DNA of 12,044 nt from JBDTOX01 sp039933015 (lineage in GTDB: Bacteria > Pseudomonadota > Gammaproteobacteria > Burkholderiales > Methylophilaceae), in contig JBDTOX010000017.1 of the NCBI GenBank assembly GCA_039933015.1, positions 1-12,044 on the forward strand, written 5' to 3'. The position numbers were made by a program, and so were the translations under genes. Each line of letters begins with the position of its first letter. The first letter of the stretch is position 1. Under the pieces are notes generated by a model. It made no database searches. It worked only from the letters and a program-made list of their open reading frames with translations, and was not told where the DNA came from. Shown piece after piece: positions 1-7,346 of the stretch.

Positions 1-20
1 ATTTTTCCGTGCGCAAATTC

Positions 21-464
21 ATGATCTGGAAACCCAACACCACTGTCGCCGCTATCATTGAACAAGATGGTAAATTTTTACTGGTTGAAGAAGAAACCGC
101 TGCCGGCGTGCGTCTCAACCAGCCTGCCGGTCATCTGGAAGATGGTGAAACACTGCTGGAAGCCGTGGTGCGCGAAGCCAACGAAGAAACTGCTTATCGC
201 TTTACACCAGAACATTTACTCGGTATTTACCACTGGCGCAACCCGGGCAAGGACATTACTTATCTGCGCTTTGCTTTCATTGGCCCGGTTAGCGACCACA
301 ACGCCAATCAGCCATTGGATCACGGCATACTGCGTACGGTATGGATGACGCCGGATGAGATCCGCACCAGCCAGTCCATGCATCGCAGCCCACAAGTACT
401 GACTTGCGTTGAACACTATCTGGCGGGACAGCGCTTCCCCCTTACTGCGCTTACCCACCTATAA
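21..464 (+). CDS. nudJ: NudJ-like Nudix hydrolase (phosphatase NudJ family)
   Basis: Small Nudix hydrolase, about 147 residues. E. coli NudJ, similar in length, removes phosphate from nucleoside di- and triphosphates and thiamine pyrophosphate precursors; the substrate here is inferred from the family. The Nudix box spans residues 37-59 (counted from ATG 21): Gly37, Glu43, then Arg51-Glu52 and the metal-binding Glu55-Glu56 pair. Family motif NQPAGHLEDGET lies just ahead. The usual Gly after EET is Ala58, which seems tolerated in this subfamily. I chose ATG 21 because the protein then opens MIWKPN, matching the MFKP start of E. coli NudJ; an in-frame GTG at 9 is also possible, and the frame is open to the window edge, so the true start could lie further upstream. 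The stop is 21 bases before mnmA, the same order as in E. coli, suggesting one operon. Confidence 0.88.
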   Translation: MIWKPNTTVAAIIEQDGKFLLVEEETAAGVRLNQPAGHLEDGETLLEAVVREANEETAYRFTPEHLLGIYHWRNPGKDITYLRFAFIGPVSDHNANQPLDHGILRTVWMTPDEIRTSQSMHRSPQVLTCVEHYLAGQRFPLTALTHL

Positions 465-485
465 CCACGGCCATATAATCACATC

Positions 486-1568
486 ATGAAAAAACGCGTA
501 GTAGTTGGCATGTCCGGCGGGGTAGATTCTTCCGTTGCAGCCTTGTTATTGAAAGAGCAAGGCTTCGACGTCGTCGGCCTGTTTATGAAGAACTGGGAAG
601 ACGACGACACCGATGAATACTGCTCTTCCAAGCAGGATTTGATCGATGCCGTGTCCGTGGCTGACCGTATCGGCATTGAAATCGAAGCCGTGAATTTTTC
701 CAGTGAATACAAAGAGCGCGTATTCGCCAACTTCCTTGAGGAATATAGCGCCGGGCGCACGCCCAATCCGGATATTTTGTGTAATGCAGAAATCAAATTC
801 AAAGCCTTCCTGGATCACGCCATGGGCTTGGGTGCCGACCTCATTGCCACTGGCCACTATGCTCAGGTGCGTGAAGTGAATGGCCTGTTCCAACTGCTAA
901 AAGCCGAAGACGGCAGCAAAGACCAGAGTTATTTCCTCTACCGCCTGAATCAGGCGCAGCTTTCCAAAACGCTATTTCCCTTAGGGCATCTGCCCAAACG
1001 CGAAGTACGTGAAATCGCCAGGAAAGCCGGCTTGCCCACCAGCGAGAAAAAGGATTCGACAGGCATCTGTTTCATTGGGGAACGGCCTTTCCGCGAATTT
1101 CTCAATCGCTACCTGCCGCGCAAGCCAGGCGCAATACAGACGCCTGAAGGTGAAGTTGTCGGCCAGCATGAAGGCTTGATGTACTACACCTTGGGACAGC
1201 GTCAGGGCTTGGGTATAGGTGGCTCCCGAACCGGCAACGGCGAGCCCTGGTTTGTCGCTGCCAAAGACATGCAGCGCAATGTGCTGGTGGTTGTACAGGG
1301 GCATGAACATGCGCTGCTGTTAAACGATGGGCTGGTTGCCAGCCAGCTACACTGGATTGCCGGGCATGAGCCGCGAACCCACTGGGTATACGCCGCTAAG
1401 ACTCGCTATCGTCAGCCAGATGCGCCGTGCGAAATCGACCGGCTGGAAGGTGATATTACCGAAGTCCGCTTTGGTCAGCCGCAATGGGCTATTACGCCGG
1501 GCCAGTCAGTTGTAGTGTATGAAAGCCAGGTTTGCCTCGGCGGCGGAATTATTACGCACGCAATATAA
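486..1568 (+). CDS. mnmA: tRNA-specific 2-thiouridylase MnmA
   Basis: MnmA places sulfur on C2 of the wobble uridine (U34) of tRNAs for Lys, Glu and Gln, using ATP to adenylate the base and sulfur delivered by the IscS/Tus relay; it is cytoplasmic. At 360 residues it is full length. The N-terminal PP-loop nucleotide site SGGVDSS is at residues 10-16. The predicted nucleophile is Cys99 in NPDILCNAEIKF, and the persulfide-carrying Cys195 lies in STGICFIGERPF. KDQSYFLY (145-152) is another family signature, and the C-terminal part carries the LGQRQGLGIGG segment and beta-barrel typical of the family. All key residues are present. No strong Shine-Dalgarno sequence is visible before the ATG; translation may depend on the nudJ-like gene 21 bases upstream. 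The next gene is convergent and no clear terminator separates them. Confidence 0.97.
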   Translation: MKKRVVVGMSGGVDSSVAALLLKEQGFDVVGLFMKNWEDDDTDEYCSSKQDLIDAVSVADRIGIEIEAVNFSSEYKERVFANFLEEYSAGRTPNPDILCNAEIKFKAFLDHAMGLGADLIATGHYAQVREVNGLFQLLKAEDGSKDQSYFLYRLNQAQLSKTLFPLGHLPKREVREIARKAGLPTSEKKDSTGICFIGERPFREFLNRYLPRKPGAIQTPEGEVVGQHEGLMYYTLGQRQGLGIGGSRTGNGEPWFVAAKDMQRNVLVVVQGHEHALLLNDGLVASQLHWIAGHEPRTHWVYAAKTRYRQPDAPCEIDRLEGDITEVRFGQPQWAITPGQSVVVYESQVCLGGGIITHAI

Positions 1569-1625
1569 GCCTAGAGCAAGGTCCAGCTGATAGCCACTGG
1601 TAATATCTGCAAGCCATCTCACCCA

Positions 1626-2237
1626 TCAAGCAACAGGCGGGACTGTTTCCTTGAAGGAAGCGCGCTTCATTAATGCAGTGTAGTGTCGTGCCAGATTGGG
1701 GTACTGTTGCTGCCAGTTGATATCCTGGTAACGTAGCTCAAGGTAGCCAAGCAAGCAGCCCAGCGCGATATCAGCCAGACTAAAGGTTCCGTCCACGCAC
1801 CACTTACTATCGCCCAAATCCTCACTGAGTGCTTTTAAACCGCGCTGCACTTTGCCTAGTTGCTTGGAGATCGTGACTGGATCCTGCAAGTTCTCCGGGC
1901 GGCGCGACTCCATCAAAGCCGCTACTGCTGCGTCACAAACACCATCCGCGAGAGCTTCCCAGCGGCGCACCCAAATTTTCAAGCTGTGATCTTGCGGAAT
2001 CAAATGTGCCAACGGTGTACGATTGTCCAGATATTCGACAATAACGCGCGAATCAAACAGGCTCTCACCATCGCCCAGTATCAACACTGGAATTTTGCCC
2101 AAAGGATTGTGATCGTTAACCGTGCAATCTTGCGCAGACAGCACCACAGCAACCATTTCAATTTCAATGCGCTTTTCTGCAGCCACTACGCGAACTTTGC
2201 GGGCATAAGGGCTAGTTAAAGAATACAGAAGTTTCAT
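1626..2237 (-). CDS. Glutathione S-transferase family protein, YibF-like
   Basis: A 203-residue cytosolic-type glutathione S-transferase with an N-terminal thioredoxin-like domain (about 1-75) and an all-helical C-terminal domain (about 85-200). The opening MKLLYSLTSPYARKVR places Ser9 where E. coli YibF has the corresponding Ser before Pro-Phe. NPLGKIPVL (44-52) holds the cis-proline (Pro50), and DS at 62-63 is the glutathione gamma-glutamyl contact. The C-terminal domain has the ADIALGCLLGYLELR helix resembling YibF. Length and motif order match YibF closely. Family members may conjugate or reduce electrophiles with glutathione, but the substrate cannot be told from sequence. The gene is divergent from nadC, with a 50-base shared control region, and convergent with mnmA. 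It has no signal peptide. Confidence 0.9.
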   Translation of the reverse strand: MKLLYSLTSPYARKVRVVAAEKRIEIEMVAVVLSAQDCTVNDHNPLGKIPVLILGDGESLFDSRVIVEYLDNRTPLAHLIPQDHSLKIWVRRWEALADGVCDAAVAALMESRRPENLQDPVTISKQLGKVQRGLKALSEDLGDSKWCVDGTFSLADIALGCLLGYLELRYQDINWQQQYPNLARHYTALMKRASFKETVPPVA

Positions 2238-2255
2238 AGAATTTAAGCACCGATA

Positions 2256-2290
2256 TTGACACTGCTATTTGATAGCACTGCATTATAATG
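2256..2290. promoter_or_regulatory. Divergent GST/nadC control region with dyad and palindromic TATAAT
   Basis: The 50 bases between the two divergent genes contain a TTGACA at 2256-2261, a dyad TGCTAT-TTG-ATAGCA at 2263-2277, and the palindrome CATTATAATG at 2281-2290, which reads TATAAT on both strands (2284-2289 on +, 2282-2287 on -). The perfect -35 and -10 hexamers on the + strand are 22 bases apart, too far for a standard sigma-70 promoter, so the exact pairing is unsure. The minus-strand TATAAT would give the GST gene a leader of roughly 38 bases. The dyad is operator-like; no regulator is identified. Confidence 0.35.
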
Positions 2291-3208
2291 GAATTTATGG
2301 GTTCAACCTTATCCAACAAAAACATATCTCGCACGATACAGGATGCAATTGTTCGCAGCGTGAGCATAGCGCTAGAAGAAGATATCGGCGATGGCGACCT
2401 GACTGCCCAGCTGATCCCTGCATTGCAAACGGCCAGAGCAACCATCATCAGCCGCGAGGCTGCAATCCTCTGCGGCATTCCCTGGGTGGAAAGTTGTTTT
2501 CAGCAGGTCGCCCTTGAAACTGAAATTCAATGGCGCGTCGCTGAAGGCGAGCGCATCCAACCCAATCAAATTCTCTGTGAAATTAGCGGCAATGCCCGCG
2601 CCATGCTTACCGCCGAACGCAGCGCATTGAATTTTCTGCAAACGCTCTGCGCTACCGCAACGCTTACCAGACGCTATGTGGATGCAATTGCCGGCACCAA
2701 CGCGCAGATTCTGGATACGCGAAAAACTTTGCCCGGCATGCGCCTGGCACAGAAGTACGCAGTAGCCTTAGGTGGCGGCATGAATCAACGCCTGGGGCTA
2801 TACGATGGCATTTTGATTAAAGAAAATCATATTGCTGCGGCCGGCAGTATTGAAGCCGCGTTAAAAGCAGCGCATGCTATCGGCGCAGGTAAATTGGGCC
2901 AGCGAGTTTCCATCCAAATTGAGGTGGAAACGCTGTCCCAGTTACAAACTGCACTGGAAGCCGGCGCAACGCTTATTCTATTGGATAATTTTAGCCTGCA
3001 GGGCATACGCGAGGCGGTAAGCCTCAATGCAGGCCGCGCCATATTAGAAGCCTCGGGCAATATTAATCTCGACAATGTGCGTGACGTTGCCCTGACCGGT
3101 GTTGACCGTATTTCCATAGGCAGCCTAACTAAAAATGTGCAGGCAGTTGATCTATCCATGCGATTTGCCGCCATGCACTTTGAGAAATCATCCCAAGCAT
3201 CCATATGA
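2288..3208 (+). CDS. nadC: Nicotinate-nucleotide pyrophosphorylase (carboxylating), quinolinate phosphoribosyltransferase
   Basis: NadC converts quinolinate and PRPP to nicotinate mononucleotide, CO2 and pyrophosphate, the step that joins the de novo pathway to NAD synthesis. Visible family signatures, counted from ATG 2288, are ERSALNFLQ (110-118), DTRKTLPGMR (143-152) with substrate-binding Arg/Lys, KENH (178-181), EVE (212-214), LDN (232-234), EASGNI (254-259) and DRISIGSLTK (273-282). All are intact. At up to 306 residues it is slightly longer than usual, mostly at the N-terminus, so the start is uncertain: ATG 2288 overlaps a TATAAT sequence, and ATG 2297, with GGA a few bases before it, is a good alternative. 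Its stop overlaps the next start as ATGA (3205-3208), implying translational coupling to the ATPase gene. No nadA or nadB is in the window. Confidence 0.96.
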   Translation: MEFMGSTLSNKNISRTIQDAIVRSVSIALEEDIGDGDLTAQLIPALQTARATIISREAAILCGIPWVESCFQQVALETEIQWRVAEGERIQPNQILCEISGNARAMLTAERSALNFLQTLCATATLTRRYVDAIAGTNAQILDTRKTLPGMRLAQKYAVALGGGMNQRLGLYDGILIKENHIAAAGSIEAALKAAHAIGAGKLGQRVSIQIEVETLSQLQTALEAGATLILLDNFSLQGIREAVSLNAGRAILEASGNINLDNVRDVALTGVDRISIGSLTKNVQAVDLSMRFAAMHFEKSSQASI

Positions 3209-4983
3209 GCAATTCAGACTCCCTCGTTAAGCCGTCAGGCCGCCTCACACTTGGTGACGCGCTACGCATGCTGGTGAATGACGGCATGTTGGATAGAAAC
3301 CAGGCGGAGAAACTCTATAAAGATCGCAAAAAGGATAGCTCCAATCTGCATCCACTGGTTGTGATTGGTGAGCAAAAATGGCAAAACCTGCTCGCTCCCG
3401 GCAAGCAGCTTACAGTAGAAAACCTGACGATCTGGCTCGCGGCCAGAGTCGGGCTGGATTACTATCACGTTGATCCATTAAAACTCGAATTCGGATCAAT
3501 CGCGCAAGTTGTTTCCCAGGCATACGCTGGGCGACTCAGGATCATGCCGGTTAAAGTCAGCACTAGCGAAATAACGATCGCTACCGCTGAGCCTTTCCAG
3601 ATAGAGTGGGTGCCAGACCTGGAGCGCGCTTTACGCACCAAGATCAAACTGGTGCTTGCCAACCCGCTGGAAATCAATCGCTACCTACCAGAAATATATA
3701 ACCTGACTGATTCCATCAACCTCGCCAATATTGCCAAGGCTGGCCAGATAGTCGGCGTGCAGAATTTTGAGCAGCTGGTTGAGCTCGGCAAGGATAAAAA
3801 CCTTGATGCCAACGAGCAGCATGTCGTCAATATTGTCGATTGGCTGTTCAAGTATGCGTTTGAGCAGCGTGCCAGCGATATCCATCTGGAGCCGCGCCGC
3901 AATGTTGGCATTCTGCGTTTCCGCATTGATGGTGTGCTCCATCAAGTATATCAACTACCCTCCAATATCATGAACGCCATCACCAGCCGCATCAAGCTGC
4001 TGGGCCGCATGGACATGGTGGAAAAACGTCGCCCGCAAGATGGCCGTATTAAAACGCTCACGGCCGAAGGTGCTGAAATCGAATTGCGGCTTTCTACCAT
4101 GCCTACCGCTTTCGGCGAAAAGATGGTAATGCGGATATTTTCACCCGACATTCTGGTCAAGGATTTTATCGAGCTAGGCTTTGCGCCACTGCAAGCGCAG
4201 CAATGGAACAGCTGGACGCAAAGTCCTAACGGCATCATCCTGGTGACCGGCCCAACCGGGTCCGGCAAAACCACCACGCTTTACTCCACACTCAAACATC
4301 TCGCCACGCCGGAAGTGAATGTCTGCACAGTGGAAGAACCGATTGAAATGATAGAGCCTGCTTTCAACCAGATGCAGGTACAGCACAACATTGGGCTCTC
4401 GTTTGCTGACGGCATCCGCACTTTGCTGCGACAGGATCCGGACATTATCATGGTGGGCGAAATCCGCGATGTGGAAACCGCCGACATGACCATTCAGGCA
4501 GCGCTGACTGGCCATTTGGTACTCTCCACCCTGCACACCAATGATGCCCCAGCGGCCATCACTCGACTGCTGGATCTTGGCGTACCGTCCTACCTTATTC
4601 ATTCAGCAATGCTCGGCATTATGGCGCAGCGTCTGGTACGCACCTTATGCCCGCATTGCAAAACGCCCGCTCCAATTGAACAAGCCAGATGGGACGAGTT
4701 GGTAGGGGCATGGAAACTACCCAAACCCAAACAGATACAACTCGCAACCGGCTGCGTGGAATGCCGCATGACAGGCTATCGCGGCCGTAGCGGTATTTAT
4801 GAAATGCTGTCCATTAGCCCGGCGATTAAGAAACTCATTACGCAGGATGCCGACCTGGAGAAAATCAGGGCTTTGGCTTATCGAGAAGGCATGCAGCCGC
4901 TAATGATTAATGGCGCCGAAAAAATCGCCGCCGGGTTAACAACCATAGAAGAGCTGACCAAGGTTGCCCCGCCCCTGGAATAA
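3205..4983 (+). CDS. GspE/PulE/PilB-family secretion or type IV pilus assembly ATPase
   Basis: A 592-residue hexameric-type ATPase of the type II secretion/type IV pilus family, expected on the cytoplasmic face of the inner membrane. The N-terminal region (about 75-165) resembles the MshEN/T2SSE N-domain. The catalytic part follows: ASDIHLEP (223-230), Walker A GPTGSGKT (349-356), the acidic Asp box TVEEPIE (375-381), Walker B DPDIIMVGEIRD (411-422) and His box TGHLVLSTLHTNDA (435-448). Two CxxC pairs, Cys482/Cys485 and Cys517/Cys520, form the zinc-binding insert typical of GspE/PilB and absent from PilT, so this is an assembly-type rather than retraction ATPase. It overlaps nadC by four bases. 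No pilC, pilD or gsp partner gene lies nearby, so it may be a stand-alone paralogue; whether it serves pili or secretion cannot be decided. I leave the symbol blank for that reason. Confidence 0.93.
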   Translation: MSNSDSLVKPSGRLTLGDALRMLVNDGMLDRNQAEKLYKDRKKDSSNLHPLVVIGEQKWQNLLAPGKQLTVENLTIWLAARVGLDYYHVDPLKLEFGSIAQVVSQAYAGRLRIMPVKVSTSEITIATAEPFQIEWVPDLERALRTKIKLVLANPLEINRYLPEIYNLTDSINLANIAKAGQIVGVQNFEQLVELGKDKNLDANEQHVVNIVDWLFKYAFEQRASDIHLEPRRNVGILRFRIDGVLHQVYQLPSNIMNAITSRIKLLGRMDMVEKRRPQDGRIKTLTAEGAEIELRLSTMPTAFGEKMVMRIFSPDILVKDFIELGFAPLQAQQWNSWTQSPNGIILVTGPTGSGKTTTLYSTLKHLATPEVNVCTVEEPIEMIEPAFNQMQVQHNIGLSFADGIRTLLRQDPDIIMVGEIRDVETADMTIQAALTGHLVLSTLHTNDAPAAITRLLDLGVPSYLIHSAMLGIMAQRLVRTLCPHCKTPAPIEQARWDELVGAWKLPKPKQIQLATGCVECRMTGYRGRSGIYEMLSISPAIKKLITQDADLEKIRALAYREGMQPLMINGAEKIAAGLTTIEELTKVAPPLE

Positions 4984-4992
4984 CTCTACATT

Positions 4993-5009
4993 GCAAGCCT
5001 AAGGCTTGC
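4993..5009. repeat. Short perfect inverted repeat after the ATPase gene
   Basis: GCAAGCC-TAA-GGCTTGC is a perfect 7-base stem with a 3-base loop, 9 bases after the ATPase stop. No run of T follows on either side, so it is not a standard intrinsic terminator. It could protect the 3' end of the nadC-ATPase mRNA or be chance. Confidence 0.4.
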
Positions 5010-5052
5010 CCAAGCCAAATCACCTTGACCAAATACATTCAAACAGTTAGTG

Positions 5053-5081
5053 TTGAGGGTTCTCAATTATCAGCATATAAA
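5053..5081 (+). promoter_or_regulatory. Candidate sigma-70 promoter for ilvBHC
   Basis: TTGAGG at 5053-5058 and TATAAA at 5076-5081 are separated by exactly 17 bases. A start near 5088 would leave only about 8 untranslated bases before ilvB. A small dyad TTGAG-GGTT-CTCAA (5053-5066) overlaps the -35. No leader peptide rich in Ile, Leu or Val codons and no attenuator-like hairpin pair is seen in the 112 bases before ilvB. Confidence 0.45.
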
Positions 5082-5095
5082 ATAAAGCCAGCGCT

Positions 5096-6808
5096 ATGGA
5101 ATTAAACGGGGCCGAAATCGTCATCCGCTGCCTGCATGAAGAGAACGTCAAATTCGTTTTTGGCTATCCAGGCGGCGCGGTGCTCAACATTTATGACGCA
5201 ATATTCAAGCAGGACAAGTTCAAGCACGTTCTCGTACGCCATGAGCAAGCCGCTGTCCATGCAGCCGATGCTTACTCACGCTCTACTGGCGAAGTAGGCG
5301 TAGCGCTGGTAACGTCAGGTCCAGGTGCCACCAATGCCATCACTGGCATTGCGACCGCTTATATGGATTCGATTCCTCTGGTTGTCATCAGCGGCCAGGT
5401 ACCTACACCTGCGATTGGCATGGATGCCTTCCAAGAAGTCGACATGGTCGGCATTACCCGCCCCTGTGTAAAGCACAACTTCCTGGTGAAGGATGTCAAG
5501 GATATCGCCGTAACCATCAAGAAGGCTTTCTACATCGCAGCCAGCGGGCGGCCAGGGCCGGTCGTCGTTGATATTCCCAAAGATGTAACTGCACATTTGG
5601 GTACTTTCAAGTATCCAAAATCAGTCGAAATGCGCTCTTACAGCCCAGTGCTGAAAGGCCATTCCGGTCAGATTAAAAAAGCCGTCAAGCTTATTCTGGA
5701 AGCCAAGCGGCCCATGATATACAGCGGCGGCGGTGTAGTGCTGGGCGACGCTTCTGCAGAGCTGATTAAGCTTGCCCGTAAACTCGGATGCCCGGTCACG
5801 AACACGTTGATGGGACTGGGTGGCTACCCCGCTACGGACAAACAGTTCGTGGGCATGCTGGGCATGCACGGCACGCTGGAAGCCAACATGTCCATGCAGG
5901 ATTGTGATGTGCTAATTGCCATAGGCGCGCGTTTTGATGACCGCGTCATCGGCAACCCGGAGCATTTCTTCCGCAAAGACCGCACGATTATTCACATTGA
6001 TGTAGACCCTTCATCCATCTCCAAACGCGTCAAAGTGGATGTGCCTATTGTCGGGCATGTACAGACCGTGCTCACCGAGATGAATGAACTGCTGGATGCT
6101 GACGACGACAAGCCTGATGCCGTAGCCTTGAAAGCCTGGTGGACACAGATTGAGACATGGCGCAGCAAAAATTGCCTGAATTATGACCGTAAGAGCGACA
6201 TCATCAAGCCACAGTTTGTAGTGGAGAAGCTTTGGGAAGTCACCAAAGGCGAAGCCTATGTTACCTCTGACGTCGGGCAGCACCAGATGTGGGCGGCACA
6301 GTATTATAAATTTGACAAACCACGCCGCTGGATCAACTCTGGCGGCCTCGGCACCATGGGCGTCGGCCTGCCTTATGCGATGGGCGTGCAATTGGCTCAC
6401 CCCGAAGCGCAAGTGGCCTGCATCACAGGCGAAGCCTCGATCCAGATGTGCATACAGGAGCTTTCCACCTGTAAGCAGTTTCACCTGCCAATCAAGGTAA
6501 TCACACTGAACAACCGCTACATGGGCATGGTGCGCCAATGGCAGGAATTCTTCTATGGCAATCGCTACTCAGAATCCTATGTGGACGCCCTGCCTGACTT
6601 TGTGAAGCTGGCTGAAGCTTATGGCCATATAGGCATGAAAATCGAAAAACCATCCGATGTTGAGGGTGCATTGAAAGAGGCTTTCAGCCCAAAACTGAAA
6701 GAGCGTCTGGTATTCATGGATTTCTTGACAGACCAGAAAGAAAACGTGTTCCCCATGGTGCCAAATGGCAAGGGCCTGTCTGAAATGATCTTAGCAGAGG
6801 AGCTGTAA
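5096..6808 (+). CDS. ilvB: Acetolactate synthase large (catalytic) subunit, biosynthetic
   Basis: A 570-residue thiamine-diphosphate enzyme that condenses two pyruvates to acetolactate, or pyruvate and 2-oxobutyrate to acetohydroxybutyrate, the first common step to Val, Leu and Ile. The N-terminal pyrimidine-binding domain has the cofactor-activating Glu50 in LVRHEQAAVHAADAYSR; the central FAD/Rossmann domain runs about 190-340; the C-terminal pyrophosphate-binding domain carries the motif from 445 to the LNN at 471-473. Biosynthetic-type features such as SGGLGTMGVGLP (415-426) and the MVRQWQEFF segment (478-486) are present. Oddity: the usual Gly-Asp/Glu-Gly of the ThDP motif reads Gly445-Glu446-Ala447. 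The start MELNGAE matches betaproteobacterial homologues, although no Shine-Dalgarno sequence is evident. It lies directly against ilvH and forms an operon with it and ilvC. The symbol ilvI is equally used for this enzyme. Confidence 0.96.
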   Translation: MELNGAEIVIRCLHEENVKFVFGYPGGAVLNIYDAIFKQDKFKHVLVRHEQAAVHAADAYSRSTGEVGVALVTSGPGATNAITGIATAYMDSIPLVVISGQVPTPAIGMDAFQEVDMVGITRPCVKHNFLVKDVKDIAVTIKKAFYIAASGRPGPVVVDIPKDVTAHLGTFKYPKSVEMRSYSPVLKGHSGQIKKAVKLILEAKRPMIYSGGGVVLGDASAELIKLARKLGCPVTNTLMGLGGYPATDKQFVGMLGMHGTLEANMSMQDCDVLIAIGARFDDRVIGNPEHFFRKDRTIIHIDVDPSSISKRVKVDVPIVGHVQTVLTEMNELLDADDDKPDAVALKAWWTQIETWRSKNCLNYDRKSDIIKPQFVVEKLWEVTKGEAYVTSDVGQHQMWAAQYYKFDKPRRWINSGGLGTMGVGLPYAMGVQLAHPEAQVACITGEASIQMCIQELSTCKQFHLPIKVITLNNRYMGMVRQWQEFFYGNRYSESYVDALPDFVKLAEAYGHIGMKIEKPSDVEGALKEAFSPKLKERLVFMDFLTDQKENVFPMVPNGKGLSEMILAEEL

Positions 6809-7300
6809 ATGAAGCACATTATCTCCCTGCTAATGGAAAATGAATCTGGCGCGTTGTCCCGCGTCGCCGGCTTGTTCTCGGCACGAGCCTACAATATTGA
6901 ATCGCTGACTGTGGCACCCACCGAAGATGCCACGTTATCACGCATGACCATCGTCACCTCCGGATCGGATGAAGTGATAGAGCAAATCATCAAGCAGCTC
7001 AACAAGCTGATAGATGTGGTCAAAGTGCTGGACCTTAACGACGGGCGCTATATCGAGCGTGAGCTGATGCTGGTCAAGGTAAAGGCAACCGGCACGTACC
7101 GCGATGAAATGAAACGCATGTGCGACATTTTTCGTGGCAGCATCATTGATGTTGCCGATGGCTGCTATACGATTGAATTAACCGGCTCCGGTTCCAAGCT
7201 GGACGCTTTCCTGGAAGCCATAGACAAGGCCGCTATTCTGGAAACCGTGCGTACTGGCGCCTCCGGCATTGGCCGTGGCGATCGCATTCTTAAACTCTAA
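6809..7300 (+). CDS. ilvH: Acetolactate synthase small (regulatory) subunit
   Basis: The 163-residue regulatory partner of IlvB, activating it and conferring valine feedback inhibition. It equals E. coli IlvH in length. The N-terminal ACT domain (about 2-75) opens with NESGALSRVAGLFSARAYNI; Asn11, Gly14 and Asn29, positions known in E. coli IlvH to affect valine binding, are all retained, so valine sensitivity is expected (inference). The C-terminal domain (about 80-160) is of the ALS_ss type. The ATG follows the ilvB stop without any gap, with a strong AGAGGAG Shine-Dalgarno (6796-6802) inside the end of ilvB, indicating tight coupling. Many annotations call this gene ilvN. Confidence 0.96.
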   Translation: MKHIISLLMENESGALSRVAGLFSARAYNIESLTVAPTEDATLSRMTIVTSGSDEVIEQIIKQLNKLIDVVKVLDLNDGRYIERELMLVKVKATGTYRDEMKRMCDIFRGSIIDVADGCYTIELTGSGSKLDAFLEAIDKAAILETVRTGASGIGRGDRILKL

Positions 7301-7346
7301 AATTAAATCGTTGCAATTTAAAAAGATCTGTATTGAAAGGTAGAAA

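Noticed and set aside
129..197. Defective Nudix box in the NudJ-like protein (Ala where Gly is usual)
   Set aside because: All metal-binding Glu residues are intact and EETA occurs in related NudJ proteins as I recall, so loss of activity is not supported.
1569..1625. Terminator between convergent mnmA and the GST gene
   Set aside because: Only a 4-base CCAG/CTGG pairing is present, with no T-run on either strand.
4174..4602. 142-codon minus-strand frame opposite the ATPase Walker region
   Set aside because: Antisense shadow of conserved Walker and His-box sequence; no family features.
4993..5009. GCAAGCC/GGCTTGC hairpin as an intrinsic terminator for nadC and the ATPase
   Set aside because: No T-run follows the stem, and the stem is only 7 bases with a 3-base loop; kept only as an inverted repeat.
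6011..6538. 175-codon open frame on the minus strand inside ilvB
   Set aside because: It lies wholly opposite a clearly conserved enzyme, has no recognisable domain, and its composition is what the antisense of a coding region gives.
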